Of a DNA stretch of 64,000 nt, positions 8,602 through 17,963 are shown piece by piece (within the stretch, counting starts at the first letter, position 1; each line of letters starts with the position of its first letter). A program made the translations under genes and the position numbers. A model generated the notes under the pieces. That model saw only the letters and a program-made list of their open reading frames with translations. It was not told the DNA's origin and ran no database searches. The DNA lies in NCBI GenBank assembly GCA_016871155.1, contig VFZO01000001.1, forward strand, positions 1 through 64,000. The letters run 5' to 3'. Origin of the DNA: Acidobacteriota bacterium (GTDB taxonomy: Bacteria; Acidobacteriota; Terriglobia; Bryobacterales; Bryobacteraceae).

Positions 8602-11463
8602 ATGCTCCGATTCGCGTTACTGCTGAGTCTCTCCGTGTTCGGACAGTTGCACCGGCCGGAGGAACTGCTGCGCGGGCCGATGGAATGGCGCACGCTGCCC
8701 CTGGCCACGCACACCGTTCACCGGGCCGAAGCGGGCGGCAGGCAGTTCAATCTTCACTCCTACATCACGCATTTCGGCGGCAAGTTCTGGGCTGTGTGGT
8801 CGGCCAGTCCGGTGGACGAGGATTCGGATGAACAGGTGGTGCTGTATTCGACCAGCGCCGACGGCAAGACCTGGACGCGCGCCGCGAATTTGACGACCGA
8901 TCCGCCGGGCGACGGACGATGGATCGCGCGCGGCGTCTACGTGGCGGACGGCGAATTGACGGCGCTGGCCGCCTATATGGAGAGCGCGGACTACGGCAAC
9001 CGCGGCGAAGGCGACGTGTGGAAGAACCTGCGGTTGATGCGTTTCGTCTGGACAGGCTCGGCCTGGGCGCCGCGCGGCGTGTTCGCCGAGAACTGCATGA
9101 ACAACTTCCCGCCGGAGACTCTGAACGGAACGCTTGCGATGGTGTGCCGCGATAGCCGCATGGACGTTTCGATGGCGTTGCGAACGGGCGCGAAGTGGAC
9201 CCATACGAAGCTGGCGGCGGAGCCGCCGAACGACAGGATGGACGAGCCGGCGTTCTACGCGACGCGCGGCGCGGAGGTCCACATGATCGTCCGCGACAAT
9301 ACGCGCTCCGGCTTCCTGCTGCGCGCCGTGAGCCGGGACCACGGCCGCACCTGGACGGCGCCGGTGCGGACGAACTATCCGGACGCGACGTCGAAGAACT
9401 TTCCAGGCAAACTGTCCAACGGGTGGCACTACCTGATCAGCAATCCGGTGGCCGCGCGGCGCGACCCCTTGACCATCAGCTTCAGCCGCGACGGCTGGAC
9501 GTTCTCTCATCCTATGGCTGTGCGCCAGCATCCACCGGATCGCCGGTATGCGGGGCGCGCGAAGGGTTCGGGCTCCGTGCAGTATCCGCACGCGGTGGAA
9601 CACAACGGCTCGCTGTGGGTGATCTACGCGACGAATAAAGAAGACATCGAAGTAACCGAAATTCCGCTGGCCAAGATGGGGCTGGAGGAACGGGCCGAAA
9701 CGAAACCGTTCGAAGTGGTTGTGTATGGCGGCACGCCCGGCGGCGTGGCGGCGGCGGTTACGGCGGCCCGGGCCGGCCGGCAGGTGGCGCTGGTGGAGCC
9801 GCACAAGCACCTGGGCGGCATGACGGTGAGCGGACTGGGCAAAAGCGACATCGAAACGCGCGAAGCGATCGGCGGGTTGTTTCGCGAGTTCACCAGCCAA
9901 ATTCGCGAACACTACGTGGAGCACCTGGGTCCGGAGGGCGCGAAGCTCTCTCGCGACGGCTACTACTACGAGCCGTCGGTGGCGCTGCGCGTGATGCGCC
10001 GTCTGGTCGACAACGAAAAACGGATAACGGTGCTGACCAACCACCGGCTTGTGGCCGGCTTCAAGAGTGGCAGCCGGCTTGCGGTGGCGCGGGTGAAGGA
10101 TCGCGAGACGGAACGCCTGCACGATCTGCGCGCGCCCGTGTTTATCGATGCCAGTTATGAAGGCGACCTGGCGGCCTACGCACTGGCGCGGTACCGGCTG
10201 GGCCGCGAATCGCGGCAGGAGTTCAACGAACCGCACGCCGGCGTCATCTACCAGAATCATGAGACGCGGGAGATCCTGCCTGGCTCGACCGGGGAAGGGG
10301 ACCGGCGGTTGCCGGCGTACACCTACCGGCTCTGTTTGACCTCGAACCCGGAGAACTCGGTTCCTTTGACCGGGCCGCCGCCCGAGTACGACCGGGCGAG
10401 ATACACCGGCTATCTCGACGATTGGAAGGCCGGCCGGTTCGCGCCGCCCAAGGAGATGCGCGACGGAGTGGGCTACTACGCGCCCACGTTCCATACCGTG
10501 GTTCGCGCGCTGTCGTTCGCGGAGCTGCCGAACCGCAAGTTCGACGTGAACATGAATCCACGCCCCTTGGGGTTTCCGTTCGCCGAGTTGAACGAGAACT
10601 ATGTCGAGGCCGATTGGGAAGATCGCGCCCGTATTGAGGCGCACATTCGTAACGTGACCTTGGGGCTGCTCTATTTTCTACAGAACGACGCCGCAATCCC
10701 GGAGGCCCATCGCGCCCTGGCACGGCAGTATCTCCTGGCGAAGGACGAGTTCCCCGATAACGGCCACTTCCCGTTTCAGCTCTACATCCGCGAGGCGCGG
10801 CGGCTGGCCGGGCTGTACACGTTGAGCGAAAACGATACCATCCTGCAGGCGAACGCCCAGCGGACACAGGCACACGCCGATTCGATCGCCGCCGGCGAGT
10901 TTCCGGTCGATAGTTTTCCAGTGCGCCGGGCCGAGGCCGGGCGCGGCGCGCTCGAGGGCTACATCTTTATGCTGGACCGGCAGACCAAGCCGTATCAGAT
11001 TCCGTATCGCGTCATGCTGCCGGAAGCGGTGAACGGGTTGCTGGTGCCGGTCGCCGCATCCACCACGCACGTCGCGTTCTCCACCGTCCGGATGGAGCCC
11101 ACCTGGATGGCTATGGGCCAGGCCGCCGGACTGGCGGCCCACTTAGCCGTGCGGGCCGATATCGCTCCGCGGGCGCTCGAACCCGGCTACTTGCAGCGGG
11201 AGCTATTGAAGCTGGGGCAGGTGATCACGTACTTTAAGGACATTGACCGGGCGCATCCGAACTACGCGGCGCTGCAATACTGGGGCGCGCGCGGATTTTT
11301 CACGGACTACTTCGCGCGCGCCAACGATCCGGTTTCGGACGAGGTCGCCAAGGCGTGGGCGAGAATCTCCGGCCGCATGATCGAGCACGCGGGCCTGACC
11401 CGCGGCGCGTTGTGCCAGAGGCTCTACGAACTAGCGGAGCGCGGCGGTTCGCAGCCGCAGTAG
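8602..11463 (+). CDS. Secreted fusion: BNR propeller + FAD-dependent oxidoreductase
   Basis: A 953-residue two-module protein. Signal peptide 1-15; residues about 40-355 form a BNR/sialidase-like propeller (TSADGKTW, DHGRTW, SRDGWTF boxes); from residue 370 a Rossmann FAD domain starts (VVVYGGTPGGVAAAVTAARAG ... VEPHKHLGGM), the pattern of the secreted 'FAD_oxidored' family, and runs to about 870. Its propeller is clearly related to the C-terminal propeller of the convergent gene at 11431-13122: both contain NNFPP, a DEP-x box, TN(Y/F)PDA, an 'SNP...PL...S..DG' run and a terminal N-x-EDI. The two genes overlap by 33 bases at their 3' ends. Substrate is unknown. Confidence 0.85.
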   Translation: MLRFALLLSLSVFGQLHRPEELLRGPMEWRTLPLATHTVHRAEAGGRQFNLHSYITHFGGKFWAVWSASPVDEDSDEQVVLYSTSADGKTWTRAANLTTDPPGDGRWIARGVYVADGELTALAAYMESADYGNRGEGDVWKNLRLMRFVWTGSAWAPRGVFAENCMNNFPPETLNGTLAMVCRDSRMDVSMALRTGAKWTHTKLAAEPPNDRMDEPAFYATRGAEVHMIVRDNTRSGFLLRAVSRDHGRTWTAPVRTNYPDATSKNFPGKLSNGWHYLISNPVAARRDPLTISFSRDGWTFSHPMAVRQHPPDRRYAGRAKGSGSVQYPHAVEHNGSLWVIYATNKEDIEVTEIPLAKMGLEERAETKPFEVVVYGGTPGGVAAAVTAARAGRQVALVEPHKHLGGMTVSGLGKSDIETREAIGGLFREFTSQIREHYVEHLGPEGAKLSRDGYYYEPSVALRVMRRLVDNEKRITVLTNHRLVAGFKSGSRLAVARVKDRETERLHDLRAPVFIDASYEGDLAAYALARYRLGRESRQEFNEPHAGVIYQNHETREILPGSTGEGDRRLPAYTYRLCLTSNPENSVPLTGPPPEYDRARYTGYLDDWKAGRFAPPKEMRDGVGYYAPTFHTVVRALSFAELPNRKFDVNMNPRPLGFPFAELNENYVEADWEDRARIEAHIRNVTLGLLYFLQNDAAIPEAHRALARQYLLAKDEFPDNGHFPFQLYIREARRLAGLYTLSENDTILQANAQRTQAHADSIAAGEFPVDSFPVRRAEAGRGALEGYIFMLDRQTKPYQIPYRVMLPEAVNGLLVPVAASTTHVAFSTVRMEPTWMAMGQAAGLAAHLAVRADIAPRALEPGYLQRELLKLGQVITYFKDIDRAHPNYAALQYWGARGFFTDYFARANDPVSDEVAKAWARISGRMIEHAGLTRGALCQRLYELAERGGSQPQ

Positions 11464-13122
11464 AACGATGTCTTCCATGTTCTCCGCGTGGATGATGTAG
11501 AGCCAGCCGTCGCGCTCCAGCAACTGCGGGTAGTGGTAGCCGCGGTAGCCGGGGTCCTTGCCGGCGTAGCGGTACGTGGTGTCGGAATCGCGAAGCAGAA
11601 AGGTCCTGTCGAACACGACGCCATCCGGGCTCAACGATAGCGCGAGCGGAATGCGCACGCCGCTGGTGTTCGGGTTCGACGCCAGGGCGTATCGCCCGCC
11701 GGCCAGGCGCAGCACGTTGAATTTCGCCATGGCGTCCGGGAAGTTCGTTTTGACGGGGCGTCCGAAATCGACGGAGCGGTAGAGACGGCGCGAGCGGTCT
11801 CCGTCGCGAAACGCCAACTGCACGTTTCCGTCCTTGGATAACCACCATTCGGGTTCGTCGAGGTTCGCGCCGCTCCTGGGAACATCCACCACGGTCCAGT
11901 CCGATTCGGAGCGCACGCCGCCGCGCAGGAGCGTGAGGTTCATGCGGTGATCCCGGCGCGCGAAGAGCCATTCGCCGCTGGGCATTTGACGCGGAGGAAA
12001 GTTGTTGATCGCATCGCGCGCCACCACGATGGGCGAGCCGAATCGCGTGCCGTTCCACTTATAGCCGCGGAGTTCCAGGCCGGGGCCGAACAGCGGCCGG
12101 ACGGCTTCGTCGCGGGCGGCGAGCGCGATCAACTCGCCATTGCGAATCCAGAAGCCCCGGGCGAAGCTCCGGAACCCCTCCTCGCTCGGCGTCAACGCCC
12201 GCGGGGCGGACCAATGCACACCGTCTGCGCTGGTGGCGTAGCGAACGTATTGGCCGGACTGCAGATCGCGGACACGGTTGGTGCTCCACATGGCCCAGAA
12301 TCGGCCCGCGTGCCAGGCAATGTAGGGATGCATGTTGAAGCCGTTGGTGTGTTCCACGCCGCGAAAAACCGTGATCGCTTCGCTGGGCAACGCACGCGGC
12401 TCTTCGAGCGGGGCGTACATGTTCGCGGCGAGAAAACGGCTTGTCTCCCGGGCCAACGCTTCGGCGTGCGAGAGCAGCATGGAGTGCCCGGCGCCTTCGA
12501 TCCACACCAGTTCGATGTTGGGACGATCCGGAATCTTCAGTTGTTCGCGGTCCGGCCGGGGAAGGCCGCGGTCTCCCCAGATCGAAAGGATTGGAAGAGT
12601 GGAGGCGGCGAGGATGCGGGAGCCGTCCCACTTGCGCCACGCCGAACCAAAGGCCTGGATCTCTTGCGGGGTCAGTGTCGCGCGGATGCGGTGGCGGTGC
12701 GCGAGAACGTCCGGCGGGAGGATGCGATTTTTGTCCGAAGGAAAGGCGGCGAGTTGCGTGGAGTGGTGGATCCAGCCTTCAATGGGCACGATGCCGCGCA
12801 GACCCTTGGGCTTCCGGCCGGCGATTTCGATGGCGATCATGGCGCCAATGGAGTGACCGCCGACGTAGAAATCGTCGAGGCCGCGGGCAGACTTCAGGAC
12901 ATGATCGGCCAGGCCCTCGATCGTGGGATTGGCGGGCATGGGGCCGGCGCCGTGGCCCGGCAGTTCTATGACACGGACCTCGACACCCGGTTGGAGGTGG
13001 CGAATGTAGGGGGCGAAGATCTGGCGGTCGTTCCAGCTTCCGGGAACGAGGATCAGCGTGGGCGCCGCGAACGCGAGGCCGCCACAAAGCAGGCCGATCA
13101 ACGCGGAGGTGGGTATGACCAT
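11431..13122 (-). CDS. Secreted fusion: alpha/beta hydrolase + BNR propeller
   Basis: A 563-residue exported protein. Signal peptide 1-20; alpha/beta-hydrolase domain about 21-235 with oxyanion region LVPGSW, nucleophile elbow GGHSIG (Ser91), probable acid Asp184 (IWGDRG) and His213 (GAGHS), so the triad looks intact. Residues about 245-560 form a BNR propeller related to the N-terminal propeller of the convergent gene at 8602-11463. The order of modules is therefore reversed between the two genes. The minus-strand stop lies inside the last 33 bases of that gene. The substrate is unknown; an esterase or lipase activity guided by the propeller is inference. Confidence 0.85.
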   Translation of the reverse strand: MVIPTSALIGLLCGGLAFAAPTLILVPGSWNDRQIFAPYIRHLQPGVEVRVIELPGHGAGPMPANPTIEGLADHVLKSARGLDDFYVGGHSIGAMIAIEIAGRKPKGLRGIVPIEGWIHHSTQLAAFPSDKNRILPPDVLAHRHRIRATLTPQEIQAFGSAWRKWDGSRILAASTLPILSIWGDRGLPRPDREQLKIPDRPNIELVWIEGAGHSMLLSHAEALARETSRFLAANMYAPLEEPRALPSEAITVFRGVEHTNGFNMHPYIAWHAGRFWAMWSTNRVRDLQSGQYVRYATSADGVHWSAPRALTPSEEGFRSFARGFWIRNGELIALAARDEAVRPLFGPGLELRGYKWNGTRFGSPIVVARDAINNFPPRQMPSGEWLFARRDHRMNLTLLRGGVRSESDWTVVDVPRSGANLDEPEWWLSKDGNVQLAFRDGDRSRRLYRSVDFGRPVKTNFPDAMAKFNVLRLAGGRYALASNPNTSGVRIPLALSLSPDGVVFDRTFLLRDSDTTYRYAGKDPGYRGYHYPQLLERDGWLYIIHAENMEDIVLLRLRTAALR

Positions 13123-13188
13123 TTTGTGGGGCAGACCGGCGTCGCCGTTGCCGGGGAGCCATGGCCTCTTCAGACTAGCAAAATCAAA

Positions 13189-13222
13189 GAAAAAGCGGCC
13201 GCTAGTTGGCGGCCGCTTTTTC
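13189..13222 (-). terminator. Intrinsic terminator of the TonB receptor gene
   Basis: A perfect 14-base inverted repeat (GAAAAAGCGGCCGC at 13189-13202, complement at 13209-13222) around a 6-base loop. On the minus strand the stem ends in a U-rich run, directly downstream of the receptor gene that stops at 13242. Because the arms themselves begin with A5 and end with T5 it could act on both strands, but no plus-strand gene ends here. Confidence 0.85.
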
Positions 13223-13241
13223 TTTTCCGTTTGCGCCTGGT

Positions 13242-16200
13242 TTAGAAGAAGTACTTCAGACCAAACTGGATGTTGCGGGGAGCCTGGACCTGAGCTCCGA
13301 TCGCGCCGGCGGTAGCCGGGGCGGCGACGTTCAGGCCGGGGGGCGCCCAGCTCACGTTGTTAAAGGCGTTGAACAGTTCGGCGCGGAAGTCGATGTAGTT
13401 CCGTTCCGAGATGTTGAAGCGTTTGCCGATCGAGATATCCGTGCTGAAGAAGCCCGGGCCGCGCTCGGTGCCGATCGACGAGCTGCCAAACTGGCCATCG
13501 GCCGGTTGGCCGTAGGCGCACGTCCCGTTGTCAACTCCACCGGCGCAGAACACGGCGCCACGGGCGGCGGCATCGGTCGGCAGGCCGAACCAGTTGTCGA
13601 CGTTCCGGAGCGATTCGTTCACGGTGAAGGCACGATAGCGATTGGCACGGACGTTGCCGCGAACCGCCTGGCCCGTCCGATCATTGGCGCGAACCGTGAT
13701 CGGCAGGCCCGAACGGGTCATGAGCGAGTAATTGGCGTTCCAGCCGCCGATCAGCAGATCCGCCGCCCGGCCCATCCCGCTGCCGAACTTCTTGCCCTTG
13801 CCAACGGGGACGAACCACGAACCGGCAATGGTGAAGTTGCTGCGGATGTCGAAGAACGACGGGCCGCGGTTGGAGCGGCGGTCGTAGGCGTTCTGCCAGT
13901 AGGCGCCTTCGCCGGCGGTGAAGCCGGAGCCGTAGTAGCCGAGGTTGTCCGTCAGCGTCTTGCCGTAGGTGTAGGAGGCCAGGAAATCGAACCCGGCGGC
14001 AAACTTGCGGCGGGCCGTCATCTGCAACGCGTGGTAGTCCATGGTGGCGGACGATTCGGTGCGGGCGATGTTGCCCAGGTTCGGCAGCCGGGTGATGAGA
14101 GGCCGGCGCAGATTGAGGTTCGTCCACGTTGCGAACGGGCCGGTTCCCGGCAGCGGCTGATTGGCTTCCACAGGTGCCACGAGGTGGGTACCCTTCTGCC
14201 CGACGTAGCCGGCCTGCACGGAAGTGGAGTTATCGAACTGATACTCGGTCGTGAAGTTGATCTGGCTGGTGGTCTGCGGCCGCAGATTCAGATCCCACGC
14301 GCGGCCCTGGAGCTGCGGCGTGACGCCGGCCGAGGCCGGGCGCGGCATGTCGAGCGTGATGTTGGCGGTCACGACATCGGAGAAACCGGTGCGGATGGAG
14401 CCGGGGGTTCGCGGGTCATAGGAGAAGTCCGTCTCCACAAAGAACGGAGCGTTCAGCGGCAGGCGCAGGTTGGCGCCGGTGCCCTCCATAAAGCTCTGGT
14501 AGGCGTAGCCGCCGCGAACGACTAGCTTGGACTTGAACTGGTCCGGTGTCCAGGCGAAACCGATGCGGGGCATGAACTGCTTGCGGTACGGGTTGTAGGT
14601 CGCGCGGCCGAGGGGGCCGCCGGCCTGCACCAGAGTACCGGCGAAGGTGTCGACGTTGACCTGCCGGTTGTCCTTCTCATAGATCGGCTGCATGTACTCC
14701 CAGCGCATGCCGATGTTCAACGTAAAGGTGCGGGCGGCCTTGAAGTCGTCCTGGAAGAACAGGGCGGAGCGCCAGAAGCGGTGGCCCCAAGGATCGGCGA
14801 CGGCGCCGCGGCCCTTGCTGTTCAGCGCGTCGATCAGGAAGTCGCCGAAATCCAGGCCCGTGTAGGTGCCGGTGTAACGGAAGAGGCCGAGCGCGCCGTT
14901 GTTGCCGGCGTAGTAGCGGTCCTGGTTGTACTTCATCAACTGCGTGCCCATCTTCATCAGGTGCTTGCCCTTCTGCCAGGTGAGGTTGTCGTAGATGATG
15001 TACTTGGTGTCGGTGGTGTTGGACAGCGTTGCCGCGGCGCCGATGCCGGACAATCCGCTGCCGATGCCGATCGCACTCAAACCCGCGATCGGTTGGCCGC
15101 CTGGGATCCCAAACTTCTGGTTCCCGTCCGCACCAAGCTGACCGCTCCAATCGAGCGTAACGTCATTGATTCCGACGCGCGAGAACGAGAAACGCGCTTC
15201 ATTGACGATCGATGGCGAAACCGTACGATTCCAGTTGGCAACCCAAGAGTAGGTGGGGCCTTCCTGGCCGCTGGTCATGAACACCGGCAACGCAGCCTGG
15301 CTGCCCACCGCTTCATACCGGCCGATCGACCAACGCGCCATCAGCGTGTCGCGGTCCGACGGGCGATAGTCGACCTTCGCGTCCGCCTGATGATTGTTCA
15401 GCTTCGAGGCCGACGCCGAGGCGAAGTTGCCCGAGACGCCCAGCGGGCCGACGCCCGCCTGGTTCGGCAGCGGGTAAAGCGACGAATTGGTAAATAGAAA
15501 ACGGGCCACCGGGCTGAAGCGGGACTGCGGAATCTGCTTATTCGGGAAGGGCTGGCCGTTCGTGGGGTCGGTGATCTGCGGGTTGGGGAACTGGCTCAGA
15601 TCGCCGTTGCGCCAGGTCTGCGGCGCCACGGAGGCCGAGGCCGGGCCGTCGTTGCGCTGCAAGGTGCCTTCGTAATCGACAAAGAAGAACATCTTGTTGC
15701 GCTGAATGGGTCCGCCCAGCGTGCCGCCGAAGATGTTGCGCTTGAAGCCGGTCCGGGTGGCCGTGGAGACGTTGCGGTTGCGGAAGAAGCCGTTGGCGTC
15801 GAGCTTGCTGTTGCGGAGGAACTCGAACAGGTTGCCGTGGAACTGGTTGGTGCCGCTCTTCAGCGACATCATCACGGTCGCGCCGCCGGAGTTGCCATAA
15901 TCGGCCGCGGCGTTGCCGGTGAGGACCTTCACTTCCTCCAGTGCATCGACGTTCGGCGAGTAGCCGACTCGATTGTCGATCGAATCGTTCACGTCCACGC
16001 CGTCCAGCATGAAGTTATTCGTCTGCTCCCGGTTTCCGTTGACGTACGGCCGTGCCCCGAATCGATTGTTCATCGCTTCCGGATTCGGGGAAACGGCGCC
16101 GGGAACCAGCAGCGTCAGCGAAACGAAGTTGCGGCCCTTGAGAGGGATTTCGGTCAGTTGCTTGGTGCCGAGCGACTCGCCGGTTTGGGTGGTTTCGGTC

Positions 16201-16574
16201 TGGAGCACGGGCGCGGCCGTTGTGATCTCCACCGACTGGGCGATGTCGCCGACTTCGAGTTTGAAGTCCACGCGCGCGACCTGGTTCACTTGGAGCGCGA
16301 ACGGCCCCGTGGTGCCCTTCTTGAAGCCTTTGGCTTCCGCCGCGACGTTGTAGCTGCCGACGGGCAGAAAGAGAAGATTGTACACACCGGCTTCATTGCT
16401 CTGCGCGGTGTAGGTGAGGTTGGTGCCTGTGTTGGTGGCAGTTACCTTGGCGCTCGGAATCACGGCGCCGGATTGGTCGGAGAGCGTTCCAGTGAACGCG
16501 CCTGTAATGGTCTGCGCGGCCGCAAACGGCGAAGCCAGCGCCAGAATTAAGGTGAGGGATTGGATATTTCTCAT
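13242..16574 (-). CDS. Oar-like TonB-dependent receptor
   Basis: Outer-membrane receptor of 1110 aa. Signal peptide 1-20 (ending AAAQ), CarboxypepD-like Ig domain about 24-105 (GTLSDQSGAVIPSAKVTATN...), plug about 115-250 with FMLDGVDVNDS and SLKSGTNQFHGNLFEFLRN, then a barrel ending in FGLKYFF. The length and plug pattern are those of the large Oar family seen repeatedly in Solibacter-type genomes. It is a single-gene unit: a strong terminator follows and a separate terminator belongs to the upstream PEP-CTERM gene. TTGACG and TAGGAT boxes lie upstream of the ATG but with a loose 19-base spacing. Substrate unknown; polysaccharide or peptide uptake is usual speculation for the family. Confidence 0.9.
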   Translation of the reverse strand: MRNIQSLTLILALASPFAAAQTITGAFTGTLSDQSGAVIPSAKVTATNTGTNLTYTAQSNEAGVYNLLFLPVGSYNVAAEAKGFKKGTTGPFALQVNQVARVDFKLEVGDIAQSVEITTAAPVLQTETTQTGESLGTKQLTEIPLKGRNFVSLTLLVPGAVSPNPEAMNNRFGARPYVNGNREQTNNFMLDGVDVNDSIDNRVGYSPNVDALEEVKVLTGNAAADYGNSGGATVMMSLKSGTNQFHGNLFEFLRNSKLDANGFFRNRNVSTATRTGFKRNIFGGTLGGPIQRNKMFFFVDYEGTLQRNDGPASASVAPQTWRNGDLSQFPNPQITDPTNGQPFPNKQIPQSRFSPVARFLFTNSSLYPLPNQAGVGPLGVSGNFASASASKLNNHQADAKVDYRPSDRDTLMARWSIGRYEAVGSQAALPVFMTSGQEGPTYSWVANWNRTVSPSIVNEARFSFSRVGINDVTLDWSGQLGADGNQKFGIPGGQPIAGLSAIGIGSGLSGIGAAATLSNTTDTKYIIYDNLTWQKGKHLMKMGTQLMKYNQDRYYAGNNGALGLFRYTGTYTGLDFGDFLIDALNSKGRGAVADPWGHRFWRSALFFQDDFKAARTFTLNIGMRWEYMQPIYEKDNRQVNVDTFAGTLVQAGGPLGRATYNPYRKQFMPRIGFAWTPDQFKSKLVVRGGYAYQSFMEGTGANLRLPLNAPFFVETDFSYDPRTPGSIRTGFSDVVTANITLDMPRPASAGVTPQLQGRAWDLNLRPQTTSQINFTTEYQFDNSTSVQAGYVGQKGTHLVAPVEANQPLPGTGPFATWTNLNLRRPLITRLPNLGNIARTESSATMDYHALQMTARRKFAAGFDFLASYTYGKTLTDNLGYYGSGFTAGEGAYWQNAYDRRSNRGPSFFDIRSNFTIAGSWFVPVGKGKKFGSGMGRAADLLIGGWNANYSLMTRSGLPITVRANDRTGQAVRGNVRANRYRAFTVNESLRNVDNWFGLPTDAAARGAVFCAGGVDNGTCAYGQPADGQFGSSSIGTERGPGFFSTDISIGKRFNISERNYIDFRAELFNAFNNVSWAPPGLNVAAPATAGAIGAQVQAPRNIQFGLKYFF

Positions 16575-16720
16575 GGTTAGAGTCAGACCTCTGCACTTTT
16601 ATCCTAACAATCTCCCCCTACGCTGCGTCAAGTGCAACCTCTTGATTTAACGGGACTTGCAATTCCATAATCGGGAGCTTGGCCCTATGAAAAAATGTAA
16701 CCGAATGGAAATACTGATCC

Positions 16721-16758
16721 AAAAAAGAAGAACCGGGCGCCTTGGGAGCGTCCGGTTC
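16721..16758 (-). terminator. Intrinsic terminator of the PEP-CTERM gene
   Basis: On the minus strand an 11-base stem with one mismatch (GAACCGGACGC / GCGCCCGGTTC, loop of 7) is followed by TTCTTTTTT. It lies 22 bases past the PEP-CTERM stop codon. Confidence 0.8.
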
Positions 16759-16780
16759 GGGGTTGTAAATCTTTTTCGGT

Positions 16781-17422
16781 TTACTTTCGTTTGCGCACTG
16801 CGGCCATAAGGGCGATGCCGGCAGCGGCCAGCGCCATTGTCCCCGGTTCTGGGACGGACCCGGACGAGCCTTGCCCAAGTGCGCCGATTCCGGCGATAAC
16901 GTTATCGGCGCCGGCGAAGGCGCTATTGCCCTGCGCTACCTGAAAGGTCAGGCTCAAGAGCGGCGTATCGCTGATAAAGCCGACGAAGTTTGTGTGTCCG
17001 ACTGGGGCGTTCAGATTGACGACGCTGTCCGGGTCGACGCCGTTGGAGGCGATCAAACTCCCGCTGGCGTTCGGGTCGATGCCGCCAGAGCCGTTCTCGA
17101 AGAAAAAGTTGCCTCCAATGGCCGTGACTCCGCCGGTGAAGCCAGAAAGGAGCAGCGAATCTCCCATCCCCTCTGTGCTCATCATCATGTTGCCGCCGAT
17201 TTCTGCGACGTAGAGTCCGTTGGCCGCGGAAAACTGATAGCCGAAGCCGTTGCCGGACAGAGCCGACGGTGAAGCTAGACTTCCGAATGGGAAGGTTCCA
17301 AAATTCTCTTCATACATGGCGCCGGTCAGAGCGCCGAGAAACGTCGTGCGGTCGGTAAATGTCATGATGGCCGCATTGGCGGACAAGCCGCAAAAAAGAG
17401 CGGCAAACGCCATTTTCTTCAT
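16781..17422 (-). CDS. PEP-CTERM sorting-signal protein
   Basis: Exported protein of 213 aa with a signal peptide (1-18, ...SANA) and a C-terminal sorting tag: VPEPGTMALAAAGIALMAAVRKRK, meaning PEP box, hydrophobic helix and basic tail. Such proteins are processed by exosortase and are linked to exopolysaccharide or biofilm matrices; no exosortase gene is in the window. The middle is Gly/Asn/Ala-rich with no catalytic motif. The ribosome site GGAGGAAT six bases before the ATG fixes the start. The promoter region holds a duplicated element (see 17449-17558) next to a BlaI-type repressor gene, so repression by that protein is plausible. Confidence 0.88.
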   Translation of the reverse strand: MKKMAFAALFCGLSANAAIMTFTDRTTFLGALTGAMYEENFGTFPFGSLASPSALSGNGFGYQFSAANGLYVAEIGGNMMMSTEGMGDSLLLSGFTGGVTAIGGNFFFENGSGGIDPNASGSLIASNGVDPDSVVNLNAPVGHTNFVGFISDTPLLSLTFQVAQGNSAFAGADNVIAGIGALGQGSSGSVPEPGTMALAAAGIALMAAVRKRK

Positions 17423-17448
17423 AGATATTCCTCCGAATGCATTGCTGC

Positions 17449-17558
17449 TACATTCGAGGCTAAGCGGGTCTGCTTACGACTACAAGTACTTGCGGTAAAG
17501 TACATTCGAAACTAAGGTGGCGACGGATAAGGCCTAAGTGAATCGCCTTACGACTACA
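17449..17558 (-). promoter_or_regulatory. Duplicated operator-like element upstream of the PEP-CTERM gene
   Basis: The 150-base gap between the BlaI-type gene and the PEP-CTERM gene holds two copies of a composite element on the plus strand: TACATTCGArrCTAAG (17449-17464 and 17501-17516, 14 of 16 identical) and CTTACGACTACA (17473-17484 and 17547-17558, identical). On the minus strand the inner copy reads AAGTACTTGTAGTCGTAAG (17473-17491), between TTTACC (17494-17499) and TAAGCA (17471-17476), a 17-base -35/-10 spacing. The same motif occurs at 51540-51559. A BlaI/MecI-family operator is the best guess. Confidence 0.55.
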
Positions 17559-17571
17559 CGAGGCGGAGCGC

Positions 17572-17958
17572 TTACAACAGGGTCGGGTCGAACCCAGCGT
17601 CTTCGCCCACCGCGGTAGCAGCGGCGATGGGTTTTTCCTGGTTTAGCCAGTTCTGCAAGCCCTCTCTGGAGCCGCCAAAATAGAGGCGGACGAGCTCGTC
17701 GATGGCCGCACTGCGCAACAGGTTGGCATCCCGGCAGGGCGCGTAGAGGAATCGGCGTCCTTGTTTCCGGCGGGAGACCTGGCCTCGCTTGGTCAACCGG
17801 TCCAGCAGAGTCAGCACGGTTGTGTAGGCGAGGGTCTGGCGCGGATGAAGGACATCCACCACTTGGTGGACGTCGCCTTCCCCCAAATCCCAGAGTGCGG
17901 CAAGGCAGGCCATCTCTAAAGGAGGGGGCAGGGGTGATTGACTGGGTCGGCGGGGCAT
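17572..17958 (-). CDS. BlaI/MecI/CopY-family transcriptional repressor
   Basis: Winged-helix repressor of 128 aa. Residues about 15-80 carry the family pattern (LEMACLAALWDLGEGDVHQVVDVL ... LAYTTVLTLLDRLTKRGQVSRRKQGRRFLYAP). The ATG at 17958 is preferred to longer upstream frames because homology begins there and it lies 5 bases after the stop of the YhaM-like gene. Family members are usually paired with a BlaR1-type M56 protease sensor; none is seen here. It is probably the last gene of a SurA-YhaM-BlaI transcript. A duplicated operator-like element lies just beyond its stop codon, before the PEP-CTERM gene, which is a candidate target. Confidence 0.85.
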   Translation of the reverse strand: MPRRPSQSPLPPPLEMACLAALWDLGEGDVHQVVDVLHPRQTLAYTTVLTLLDRLTKRGQVSRRKQGRRFLYAPCRDANLLRSAAIDELVRLYFGGSREGLQNWLNQEKPIAAATAVGEDAGFDPTLL

Positions 17959-17963
17959 TTCGA

